Shown piece after piece: positions 1 to 12,049 of a DNA stretch of 64,000 nucleotides (its first letter is position 1; each line of letters begins with the position of its first letter). Origin of the DNA: Tetmemena sp. SeJ-2015 (lineage: Eukaryota > Ciliophora > Spirotrichea > Sporadotrichida > Oxytrichidae); the NCBI GenBank assembly GCA_027382625.1, contig JAJKFJ010021044.1, positions 62,001 to 126,000 of the forward strand, in the 5' to 3' direction. A program made the translations under genes and the position numbers. A model generated the notes under the pieces. That model was not told the origin of the DNA. It ran no database searches and saw only the letters and a program-made list of their open reading frames with translations.

Positions 1-1117
1 GAACTATTCAGCTATTTGAGCGACATCTTCATCAGTATTCAAATTAAATATAAATAAATATAAATGCTCTCAATCAATTATGAAGAGGTGATAGATTTAT
101 TTTTAAATAGCTCATTTTGTAAAGCTGATTCTCTTGGTTATCTAGAAGAAATCGCTATAAATAAGATAAATCATTTATAAAATAAGATATTAGTTTGGCT
201 TAGAATTTATTGGATAGTCGAACTATCTATTAAATCAAAATTGAATTAATATGCATTATTTAAGTCACTTTAAATTTATTATATATAGATCTTATAATTT
301 GATCTTCTTATTTTGACAACCTTTTTATAAAGCACTCACACGTGCTTTTAAACTAAAAAGCAATTATCTTTAGACAGCACCATTTTAATTATAAAACTTA
401 ATTTTTAAACCAACTTGCAACTTAAATGTTATTTAATCTATACTTATTTGTAGAATATTGATAGCACTGGCTCTTAATCAACGAAAACTCGAATTCTCCT
501 CTAAATCCACTAAGCTTACCTCAGACAATTAGCTAGAGCTTATTCATTCCCACCCTCTTCTTTTTATTTAAATAATCTTTTGGAGACATACAATGATGTC
601 TAGCAATCTTATATTCAACTAAATTAAATTAGAAAATTAAAAATGCAAAAGTATTCACAAGATATGAGAAATAATATTTTAAATCTTTCTTTAACAAGTT
701 GGCGGCAATTCTTTCTTTAATACAACCAAAGGACGAAATCTTTTTTAGCAATAGAGAGAAGAGAGGCATGATCAAATCATAATCCCACAAAATTCTATAG
801 TACGCCAATTTTGACAAAAAGCTCAAGGTCGAAGGTCAATTAGATCCAAGAAAATATTTTACATAAGAGCCGTAGTCACAAGAAAAAGTTTTCAAGGCAT
901 AGGAATACATAAATGATAAATTAATTTTTTTCATAAAGTATTTCTACATCGAAGATTTTGTTACTTTCCACATTGGGATTGAATAATCTGAGAAGAAAAG
1001 AATGGATAGTGAAGTGCAAGCATTATTCAGTTAATACTCTATATTGAGGATTCAGTTCTTCGAAATTCAAATCTAGATTTCCAAACTTTTAGATACAAAT
1101 AAATTATAATGAATTGA

Positions 1118-1201
<84 letters not shown>

Positions 1202-1620
1202 AATTTTGGTTAAATTTTTCCCACTGCAGTCTATGCAAAATGAAAGTCAACTTAATCAATAAAATTTGAATTAATTTATCTAAACTAATGATTTATTCTC
1301 ATTTTAATTTAGAATTTTTTACTAAATTTCATAAACTTAGTCTTCTGAAAGAATATTTTTTGTACGATAAAAATGATAAAAATTATAGCTAATCTAAATA
1401 GTGAAAATAATGTGAGTTTAAAATAGATCAAAAGATAAAACGATATTATCAATGTAATGTGGAGAGAGGATAGTCTCAAATAATAAAGAAGTTTCTTAAA
1501 ATTCCAGAACTTTACTTTATGGCTACAACAAATTATACTTTCGACTTTATTCACCTTCCTGAGAAGTAATTAATAATTTATAGTTCAAATTAATATTTCA
1601 TATAATAAAAACACGAATAC
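1..1620. other. AT-rich region without a recognisable gene
   Basis: I see no family motif or codon pattern supporting a gene. Short open frames on both strands are of AT-rich, low-information type. The region carries one long TA dinucleotide tract, listed separately. It is probably germline-limited spacer sequence upstream of the first UBR-like fragment. Confidence 0.5.
1120..1199. repeat. (TA)n microsatellite, about 40 units
   Basis: An uninterrupted run of TA dinucleotides about 80 bp long, directly visible. It lies in gene-free DNA. Its length may be unreliable in the assembly because such tracts slip. Confidence 0.97.
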
Positions 1621-2213
1621 ATGAATTCTTAGAGTTTAATTGATTTAATTTTGAAGCACTCTGACTTAGTTAAAAGGAAGATGAATCAAAAGATGGGCTT
1701 TTGTGATGACCACTCTGCTCTGACTAATCACATATGTCTTTTATGCGGCGAGAAGGCTTGCAATTGTGAGTAGTGCAGAGGGAAGGATAATCATGTCATC
1801 AGACATTCTTTTGCTACAAATATAATTATAGTTTTAGAACTGAAGTAAATAAATAAGTTCCATAAATAATTTCGTGATTTTATTATCCTATATCATCAAT
1901 ATTTAGAGGAGAATAGACTTTAATCTCAGGGAAAAAACCCTCTCGAAAGAGGATTGGTGATATCCTAAAATTAAAATAATTATACTTTATAATAAACTTA
2001 GGACAAAAATAGGTAGTAAAGTTATATTAAATTAATGCTTGTGGAGGAGGGAAAGGATTCTTTGTGGACATTTCTGATGGAGCTATAACTTATGCTAATG
2101 AGGATTACCATCATTTTTAATATAAAACTTGTTATAATAATTTTTATTAATCTGTCAAATTAAGTTTTTAAATTTGTAAACCAAAATTATCATTTCAAAT
2201 TAAATTTTTCTGA
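1621..2213 (+). CDS. UBR1-type C-terminal domain fragment (partial or scrambled gene)
   Basis: The frame from ATG 1621 reads a Cys/His-rich segment with HICLLCGEKACNCEQC followed by HVIRHSF. After a 224-bp interruption it resumes as ACGGGKGFFVDISDG. The two parts together resemble the C-terminal zinc-binding/UAIN part of UBR1-family E3 ligases (iCLLCG..C..C.....H...C.GG.G.F). Both UBR1 copies downstream have the same block at their 3' ends. The interruption is bounded by a TGCT direct repeat and its removal restores the frame, so it is annotated as an IES. The frame ends at TGA 2211-2213. No UBR box or RING for this fragment is visible next to it, so it is either a third UBR-like gene whose other pieces lie elsewhere, or a stand-alone remnant. 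The ATG may not be the true start. Confidence 0.5.
1812..2035. other. IES candidate, 224 bp, pointer TGCT
   Basis: TGCT occurs at 1812-1815 and again at 2036-2039. Deleting one copy plus the AT-rich DNA between joins HSF to ACGGGKGFF in frame, giving the spacing seen in UBR C-terminal domains. There is no GT-AG at the ends, so it is not a normal intron. A 4-bp match can occur by chance; the restored motif is the main support. Confidence 0.6.
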
Positions 2214-4009
2214 TCTAAAAAAAATGATTAAATAGAGCACATACATAGAATCTAATTAATTGAATGGTTGAAAAATAATCATTAAGTTGGGAATTGCTAT
2301 TACTCAGAGTTTGGTACTTCTTTGAAAAGAGAAATAATAAAATGAGGAATTAAATTATCATATAATCTTATAGAATACTTTTCTTTATTTTTATGATTTC
2401 AAAAATAATCATTTTCTAAATGAAAAAAAAATCTCTGTAAACATATTATGTTCTACCCCAAATTTGATTATAAAAAATTTCTGAAACTTTCTATCAGCAT
2501 TTATGTAAGAGAATAAGCCTGGAGTTAACAATCAAATTATTCAAGAAATTTTTATTAAAAGGTCTCACCTCAATTGAGCACACAAGAGAGATTCAAACAT
2601 TATGCCACCTATTTTATGAAGAAAATGATATCAGAAATACATAAATTTTTGCTATACTTTTTTGTTGGGAAGCAAAGATCAGATTATAGCTTAAATACGA
2701 TTACATAATCAGAAAGAGATATTTTTCAAAATACAAATTTCATATAGTTATACATACTTGCGAGGTATTTGCAGAGTGATTTCATATTTCGCATATAAAT
2801 TTTGCCTTTTTTTCTATTCTTGATTATGATTCTGTAAATTCAATCTCATTTTTATCAATCATGAGATCCATCAGAATGTCTTTTCACTAATTAGTTAGGT
2901 TAAATTATAGTGTACTTACTTTATGAGCGACTTGAACATCCTTCTAGTACTCATTCTATTCATTTCAGTTCTTAGATTTCTGTTTTTTGGGTAAAATGTA
3001 TAACTTATTTGACTTTTGTAAAAGCCATCTCCATTTTGTCGTTGAACATTCTTGCCTATATTTTTATTAGTTATGGTTGAAAAGGGATTAAAAATAGCTA
3101 AACTATTCACTAAAAGCTCAAAAGCTTATATAATTACGAAGGTTTACTTGGGTTTTAATACTTACCGCAGATATTGTAGAGTTCTTTATCGAGAGATTGG
3201 CGGCTGTGCTCTTCCTCTTACAACTCTACATTTTTGTAAACTAATTTGATTATTAATTTTAATTCGCTCAATTTATTCAGTTGTCAAAATGAACTTAACT
3301 AGATTTGATTTAAGGATAACAACCATTGATTAACTAATCGTATCTTCCCTATATTAACAAAAAATTATTTTAAATATCCCACTTAAGCTTTGAGTGATTA
3401 CTCACAATAAATATTTTTCTCACATCGCAACCATAATATTAATGCCACGGCGATATCATCTTCTTTTCTAATCATGGGTAAAATTATAAATTATACCATA
3501 TAAAAGAGATTAAAGAGAGTATTTGTGTGGCGAATACTACTTGAATTACAAGTATGGAGGCAGACAATAAATTGACAGATTCAAAGATATTTAACTCAAA
3601 CAAGATAATTAAAATCTCTTCCATAAGTACAAATACGATTGAATTTGTTATAATCTTTTAAATAATTGTGAAATTTTTATTTCTATAAGAGTCTCAATTA
3701 GAAAATGTACTTTATTGTTATTTAGTTTATCATTTTCTCTATAACTTGATCCGATATTCTAGTATCTAAAAATAAATTATATGAACCTATAAACTGTACA
3801 ATTTAATAAAAATCGAGAATGTAGTTTAATTATTATACTTCATATAAATAAAATCTTATTTGCAAGTTAGCGAGGGTATGAATTTGAAGTGCACCTCTTA
3901 TTTATATTGAATTTCTATTTAATTTAGAAAAGTAACTATTTCATTAAACCTATCTGTATCATGCTTCATAAGATTTTAATTTACTAATCTTAAATAATTG
4001 ATTATTAAA
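2214..4009. other. Gene-poor interval with weak coding-like patches
   Basis: No gene can be supported. Patches near 2520-2700 and 3130-3250 have locally better codon character but no recognisable motif and no consistent frame. They could be isolated macronuclear-destined segments or noise. Confidence 0.4.
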
Positions 4010-7000
4010 ATGAGGAAATTTATTAAAAATGAGGGATTCTTTGAAATTGGTCCTAAAATTGGAATTGATTAGAATCAGATAAGCCAGATTATGAAATATC
4101 TATTTAAAAGTATTTGAGCTTTGTTATTTTATATCCACATTAAATAACAAGCACTCTTCAGCAGTTCTATGAGCAATCAATGACTAAGATCAAAGCAGTC
4201 AACAGCCGCTACTAAAGGCTTAAAGAACTTATAAAGATACTCTCAAATTAATTCAATAAATAAATTATGTCCCCAAAATAAAATACTCTCATAAATGAGA
4301 ATTTGATGAGAAAATATTCAAAAAAATCTTATTTATATAGATTATTTTATAAATTAAAGGAGATGAATATTATAATGGTCATTTAATAATAGTTTCTAGC
4401 TTTTAATAAATAAGGCATAAACATAATTTAAAACTTAGTGATTTTTGGGAAAATGGAAAGGCAATTTTGTTTGGTAAATTAGACTTCTAGCAAGGAGAAG
4501 TAATCCTCAAAAGTTAAGCCAGCTAGAAAGGAGTCTGCGCGAAAGCTGTATACTAACATGATACTTTATGGGAATGTTTCGATTGCTAACTTCAGCCCCT
4601 GTGCATTTAATGCTCAGAGTGCTTTGAGAAAAGTGACCACACTCATAGAATATAAGGCAATAGGTATTTATTATAAAACTTCCTATTTTAAAAATAATTT
4701 GAACTGGGCATAAAGTTAAGATGCATAAAGAATTGAATGGAAGCTGCGATTGCGGAGATGCTAACAATTGGAAGCCTGAGGGAAACTGCTCAGATCACAA
4801 AGGGCTTGAAGATTGTAAACTTTTAAAGCTTTTAATTTATATTTGGATACTTAATACACATTAAGGATGGGGTTTATATCTTTAGCATTCAAGTAACTGT
4901 CTCAAGATTTGATAGAGAGAGCCGCATATTTAATAAGTTTCATCATCAAAACAATTAAAATACAGTGCCAACTCATTGAGCAGCTGAATGAAGAAAGTCC
5001 AGTTAATTTTAAACTAGTAGAGGAGCAGATAATTTAACCTAATATTTTGTAATTGCTCAAGAGGCTACGTTATTATTCTTGGATTACATAGTTGAATTAT
5101 CTCCAGCTTTCATACAAGTGTTTTCCTAAATGACTAAGTAGGACCCCTCATTGCCTTTAAGGGATTTTCCCAACCATATTTGCAGAAATTCCAAATCAGG
5201 GAATCTATTTTTTATGAAGATTTTAATTATATAAACATGGCTATAGACTTTAGAAGGCTGGCTAAAAGTAGCAAAGCCTTGTTTGTGAGTGCTCTATTTT
5301 TGATTACCTTGCCCGCATCAACCACTATCTTGGTGAAGATTTATAGCAAAAGTTTATTTAAATTTAAGTTACTGGAAGTACTCCTAAAAGTTATAGTTGA
5401 TCAGGATCTTAAAAACTTAGTTGGCGAAAGTGTCTTTAATAATTTCTTGACTGTCTAAACATACAGAGATTAAATAACCTTCATGTATTTAATTTTAGAT
5501 GATAAGGCAAGCTTAAAATATTTTTTTATTATAAATAAACTCATCTCTACTTCTTATATAAAAAGCAGAATAAATTTTCATCTAAATGTTTTATTTAGTT
5601 GCGTAAATAGCAACTTTTTTATTTCTGAAGGGAGTAAAGATTGAATTTCTAATTATCATTGAAGTATCAAAAGATATTAGTTAAAATATAGAATGAAAAA
5701 GAGTGCTTTTTAAAGTTATACAATTTAAAATGATTAATTTATTTATAAAATGCAAATTCTCTTTATTAATAAAAAATACAACGTTAAATATGAAGCTATG
5801 GAAATTTAATGATCTAACTCTACTGTAACGATATTTAAATATTTTATGAATTGACATAGCCAAGAAATACATTGTTGAGCAGCCCCATCTAGTGGAGAAC
5901 TATTTCATTGCAATCAATCAGCTAAGCGAACTGTTTTTAATGGACATACTTAATCAGAAACTCAAGAATCAGTTTAAAAATAAATATGAAAATGAATTAG
6001 TTATCATACTGCTATACTGAAATTAGAAAGATCACAGGGAAATTATCAACAGAATACATTATCCACAAATCAATCTTCATTCCCTCTATGGTGTCTCACC
6101 TACAAACCTTATATCTTTCAGATCAAACAGAGGTTCTTTTTAACCATACTCTTTACTATTTTTTACTCCCATGCAATAAGACTACAACAGAAAGTTGCTT
6201 TATGACATGGAGGAGAGAGCTTGCTAAGCGCTGAGCACTTTTCTAGACGAAGTGGATCCATTAGACATATAAATTAATCAAAAGATATGCTCTTACTTCA
6301 TCTCAGCCTTCAGATAATTACATCCTCAGTTTGATAATAATTGAACTTAAATTCAATAAATTTTGAGAATCTAAGAAACCAAAATAAAAGCACTTTCATA
6401 ATTCCTCTTCACAGATGCTTTGCCAGATACTTTATTAGGCTTATAATGTTCAACTATTTCATTGAACAAGAGTAATAGACCAGCAGTAATTTAAATATAT
6501 AATTCCTTTTAATTTTTCAGTAATCCTAACAAGGCTTAAAACTTTGGTGAAACCTTTAATGCTGGAAAGTTATCCATCGATTAGTATCAATAAATCTTCG
6601 ACTAAGTCGTCAATGAGAGAGATGAGAATATCAAAATTATTTCATAAACAAAATTTTTTCTTTTCTTAGAAGGAAATGCTTTTGAAGATTGCTTATAGAT
6701 ACTTGAATTTCGATGGAGAGTTTGATACCAAAGAAAAACAAACTAAAATGCTCAAAATGAAAAACTACCCAATTGTAATAACAATTATTAATTTTGAATG
6801 ATCTTGATTCCTTAGATCCACTCATTCATATTTGCGAATGAAGTTCAAGCAGGGAAGTTTGTAATGAATGGGCTGAAGATAAATCATGTGCTAATATACC
6901 AGTACCAATATAACTCAGCCATCTACTATTCTTATCAATTAATAAATATATTTTTTCTTTGGGTCTGTTTCAAATCATCATAGCCATAGCTTTAAAATAT

Positions 7001-10000
7001 ATAAATACAAACATTAAGTATATAGTTCATATGCTCCTGAACCTGAGGAAATTGTAATCAAGATACTAGAGATATCTATGCAGGATAAGTGGCTTAAAGA
7101 GTTTTCAAGTTAGCTCTTGCAGATATAAATTAGAGAAAAAGGAGAAGACAATCCAATGGAGGGTCCTCAATTTAATTTTGATTTGATAGTGAGAAGATTA
7201 AGAATGCCTCGTGGAACTACTCAGATTAGAAACTCAAACTTATCATAATATACCAACTCAGGCTCTTTATACTTCTCCAAGGTCATGAACTACCTATATT
7301 CTTCCCTCTCATTGAAAAAGATACTCATTTCCTTGCCAAAGACAAAATAAACTTCCTAAAAATGTTCATACTTTCTTAATTACTTTTCTAAATTTACTTG
7401 AGCTCTTTAAGAGGGACACAAGGAGAGAGATTATAAGAAAATTTTATGTTCTCGCTATTATTGAATAATTTGTATCCACCAGTTAATTTATTAGGGAATG
7501 AAAGCTGATATATAACAAATTAGAGGCGTTGGCTTATTAGCCTATCTTAATCAACCATATTACGAAGCACTTTTGAAAGATATGACAGTTCAGACTTTAG
7601 ACAGATAGAAGGGAAAATAAAATCCTTCTATTTTTGTATTTGATGAAAAGTTATCTTCGAAATAAAATCAGAATATTGCAAGTAGTTCGACCCTTACCAC
7701 TTCATAATTCCTAGTGATCAAGAGAAAGCTCTAGAAGTTGTCGAATCTAATAATATGAATGGAATAAATTTTATCTATCCCAGTTTCTAAGAAAACAGAA
7801 ATGAACCTGATCATAGGAGACACATTTGAACACTATGAATATGGTTTACAGATCAATTCCCTTAGTCGCTTCAAGCTTCATAAATCCAAGATTCATCGAT
7901 TAAACCTTTTTATAGTTTAAAATGAAATGAAAAGACTGATTTTAATTTACTTAACTAGACTTTTGAATTCATATTTAAAAGTTACTGTGCAAATATATTT
8001 TGATAGTGTGTTGCATTCAAAAGAAGGATCATGCGGCAGGTTTACAAATTGGATGTGACTAAATTCGTAACATGGTACTTAAGATATTAGTCTCTGCCTT
8101 TAAAATAATTTATTTTATTAACAAATAATTTATTAAAATGTTTGTGCAGCAAAAACACAAAATTGACATTAATACACAAAGTATCGATTGAATAAAACTT
8201 GAAAATTATCATATTTCATTTTTCTTAAAAGCTATAATACTTTTATTGAATAAGATAATTTTTTAATGATTATATAGTCTAGCTAGCGTGCTTGAAAGGA
8301 ATTTGTTGATGGAAAACTTGAAAGACTACTGGCTTTAAATTAGAGATAAAGAACCTCAAATAAGGAGCACTCTTCAAATCCTATGAACAACATTTATATA
8401 AGCGTTTTATTTTATGTAGCCTGATAGTTTAATCAGAACTAAGGCCTTCATCCTTGGAGGCAAAGAACTTGCAATCACATTCCTATTTTTAATAAATCAC
8501 TTCTGGATCCACAACCCACTTAATCCAATACAAAATAATTACCTGCTTCCAATTAAAAGATGACTACAGTAGAAGTATTTTTTATTAAGTAGCTAAGAAA
8601 AAGCAACAAGAACTTATGAACAAGATGAAAAAGCATCGCTTAAACTTCATTCAAGCCAATATCCCTGATCATTTTTTTTAATCAAGATGAAGAAGAAAAG
8701 AAAGGCTATGAACTGACTGCTGATCAACAAAAAACTAAGCAGCAAGGAATAAAGGAGGAATCTACTTAGCTAGAATGTACATTTTGCAGGGTAAATTTAT
8801 AAACTTATTCTCTTTGCTTATGAAGGGAATAAGTTCATCTACTAGTGAAGATAAGTGATATGAATGAGGGAAGCAAGTATGGAGGTAAATTTGGCTGCAT
8901 TTAGTTTAGCAACATCCTTTTAAATTCAGCACTTCAAATCAACTAGGACAAGTCGCCCTTAAATTAAGTTCTCAAATATTTTAGAATTCTTAAATAAGGA
9001 TATGAAAAAACAAATAATATAGGACTTGATCATTAATTAGAAACCGTAGAGTCCGAAGCATGAAAACTATTCTAGGGAGTTCTTGACTGTGTGCAATCAC
9101 CTCTCTCATTTCAAATGTTATGCAGATTTATTTTAAGATTATCTCTAGATGAGCAATAAGACCCTCTCCATTAGAAATAAACTTAAATAATTTAACTGTC
9201 TATTTTAATAATCCTATTCTATTTTTTTAATTTATAAATTTATTATTGATTCGTTTTCAGTTTTAATATGAGTTAAAATGTTTATGATGAGGCATACTGG
9301 ACTAAGTAATTGGGAATTATTTTGCCCTATTTGCCAAAAAGTAAAGTTTAAATCGTAATTTCATTTTATTTGAATTTTGGTTGTTTTTTATCTAATACGT
9401 TGATACCTCTATTTGAGAGCAGCGAGTCTCTCAACCAAAGTCAAGATGAATTTAATAAAACAACAAGAGATTCTAATAACATTAAGAAGCTATTTCTTTT
9501 TAAGTTCATAGCTTTGCTTGAAGATGGATTAAGTTACGATGAGCATTTCGGAAATAGATTTTAAAATGGAGAGTTGGCTTTGTTTAGAGGATTTATTTAA
9601 GTAAATAAATTTTAGATTGAGCGACCTATCTTTTAATTTAATCAATGAGCTTGGTCAGAAACTCAATAGAACTAGCCACAATTAAGTAAAACCAGAGTGC
9701 TCTAAATAAAAACACATATCTTCTTAAGTTCACGAATTTGAATGACCCAGGCTAAGCAATGATTTATATTTAACTTCAAAGGATAACCTAGCGACATGTC
9801 GGGATCTCAGCCATTTATTCTCTCTCAAATTGCTCAGCGAACTCAAGTTAACTCTATAGAACCTCAAACTTTTAGATTTTGACACCTATATACAAAGAAA
9901 GGACAAATTTATTTAGCTTCTTAAAGATAAATAGGAGAATTTAATTCAAAAACTAACCACAAATCAATTGAAATACCATAATTTCTAAATAAGAATCATT

Positions 10001-11350
10001 CAATTATATATTATATTCTCCAGAGATCTTATTACTTAAATCACTAGAATAAAAAAATTCACCCTTCTTCAGCTGAGCTTTCTTTTCTTGGGTGAAGATT
10101 TTAATTTTCTATTATTAAGATAAAGTGCCTGAAATCCCTCAGGTGTAGTAGTAATTAGAGCTAGAGAGTTTTGAACTATACTTAAAGGAAAGCTAAGAAT
10201 TGATAAAACTACTTATAGTTTCTACTTTAAGAGCTTTCAAGCAATCTCTCAAAAATGAGATAGTCCTTATAATTTTAAATATAAAAATTAAATGAGGGAG
10301 TTAGCGAGAGAGAGGCTTTGGACTATCAACTTTATCACTTATACCAGATCTTTGCTTTCTTTAAAGTAGTTCTTAATTCTTAACTAGGATTTATAATCCA
10401 AGATTCTCTGCTTAGCGTTAAATGCGCGGAAGAAAATATACAAGGAATAGTTGAAGCAATCTATAAATCAATTTAATTAAACTATCTAGATGCTTGCAAA
10501 TTCAAAAGTGAGTCACTAGTAGGAGAATAAAATTTTGAAATGAAAATGATTTTATATAATATAGTAGGAGGAAGCCTTAATCCTAGTTTCATAAATAGTT
10601 GATAAGGCCTACGAGTCTCTTTATTTAGAAAGCCTTCCTAAGCAATTATCAGTCGATTAGTTAACTTACGGATTAACTTACCTTAATATAAAGAGTTTAA
10701 ATATTCTTACTAAGATATAAGCAAAGAAATCATTTCGACAGCAGAAGAGAGTTTAAAACTGAGTCCTTACTAGCTTGTGATTTTCAATAACTAAAGAACT
10801 TTCAAACTAATTAGTTTGCCTTAGGACTATCAGCAGTTTATAGTGAAATACTACAAGCATGTGTGTGAGAAATGCATTCAACCCATCAGCGACAAAAGCT
10901 TTATTTGCTTGCTCTGTGGCAGAACGAAGTGTATGGTTGCCGACTGCTGCAGAATCCAAGGTGTCCCAGAGCTGACTACTCATGCAAGATCATTAAGTTA
11001 AACATTATAAATGAATTTTGGATAATTAATGATTTGAGGTTGGAGGTTGCATATATATGAGCATATAATTAGGCTACTTGTTGTATATACACGAGGGTAG
11101 ATCTATTATTAAACCTCCTATCTATACTAACAACCTTGGACAGCCATACTACAAAGACTCCAACGATTGGGTGTAGTTCACTCTGGATAAAAAACTACTT
11201 CTAGCTGAAGAGGATGAATCTCAAGAGCAAAATGTTTTTAACAACTCTCTCGAATAGTTGGAAAATAGCTTAATGGATTTTGAAATACTTAATGAAATAC
11301 TAAACACTAGAAAGCTTTCTCAGTACAATAGAGGAGTCAATGAAGTTTGA
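4010..11350 (+). CDS. UBR1-like E3 ubiquitin ligase (N-recognin), copy 1
   Basis: This is a large E3 ligase of the N-degron pathway, expected to bind destabilising N-termini and ubiquitinate the bearer. A UBR box lies at about 4530-4800: GVCAKAVYQHDTLWECFDC, then CSECFEKSDHTH, then GSCDCGDANNWK and CSDHKG. The middle is a long helical region that includes IPLHRCFARYFIRLI at about 6400. A RING-like part follows: ECTFCR near 8780, CNHLSHFKCYADLF near 9090-9140 and ELFCPICQKV near 9310-9350. The C-terminal block near 10860-11350 has KCIQPISDKSFICLLCGRTK, LTTHARS and YLLYIHEGRSIIKPPIY. It ends at TGA 11348-11350, with TAA/TAG as Gln throughout. Several breaks are GT-AG introns (for example about 6494-6528); others look like IESs, including one inside the UBR box. 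Exact exons were not resolved. It converges on the helicase gene downstream, an arrangement repeated in copy 2. Confidence 0.85.
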
Positions 11351-12049
11351 GTATTTAGACAGTATTATCCGTTCAGCCCCGATTTTTCAAAAACTTTTTC
11401 GTTTCCTTCTGTAAGGCCTGGACGAACGAGGACGAAGTAGTTGCCATCTGTGTTAAAACTTGGTACTGTAAGCACTCCTTGTCGGCCAAGCATTGCTAGA
11501 AAAATGTAAAACAAAAGGTAATTTCACTTTATTAAATCCCACAATTGTAGGGTAATTTATGGACTGCAACATGCCAATTATGGATGGATTTGAAGCCACT
11601 TCTCTAAACTCAGTTAAAGGACTAAAAACAGTGGCTACTTACTGGGCAAGCTAGCTTCCTAGCCAGTAGTGAAAAATTGAGGCTGAACGTATAATATTAA
11701 TTTCGTTAAAGCAACAAAATGAATTATCTATCTTAAATTGAGAACGATTAGCGATATTTTAAATTCCTTTTGCAATTCTATTTTATCATCTTTAGGAAAC
11801 TTTGGCAAATAAAGTATACGATAAATTGAATGAGATCATAGTATAAATTGTTTTAATTAGCAGGCAAGAGCTGAAATTTTTGCTTCATTTATAGAACCCT
11901 TTCTTGCCCTATTTTTGCTTTTCTTTAGAAAGGAATTTCTCAACTCTTTTTGGAATATAGTTCACCTATTCATTATCTGTTTCAATTAATCAATTTATAA
12001 AGCAATAAGTCTATATTAAAACTATAAAGATTAGTAGAAAATTATTGAC
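11351..12049. other. Intergenic interval with stray coding-like segments
   Basis: This lies between the ends of the convergent UBR1 and helicase genes. A block at 11370-11510 is less AT-rich than its surroundings and open on both strands; the minus reading contains GVLTVPSFNTDGNYFVLVRP, which is protein-like but unrecognised. A receiver-domain fragment follows at 11553-11672. The rest is AT-rich without features. Confidence 0.45.
11553..11672 (+). pseudogene. Response-regulator receiver domain fragment
   Basis: The plus frame reads FMDCNMPIMDGFEATS, which matches the phosphoacceptor strand and loop of response-regulator receiver domains (MDxxMPxMDGxE; the first Asp is the phosphorylated residue). 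It then runs on to TGA 11670-11672. Only this one block of the fold, about 40 codons, is visible: the acidic pair, the Thr/Ser strand and the Lys strand are absent nearby. It may be one isolated macronuclear-destined segment of a hybrid histidine kinase gene, or a relic. A possible GT-AG intron (about 11519-11550) precedes it. Confidence 0.55.
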
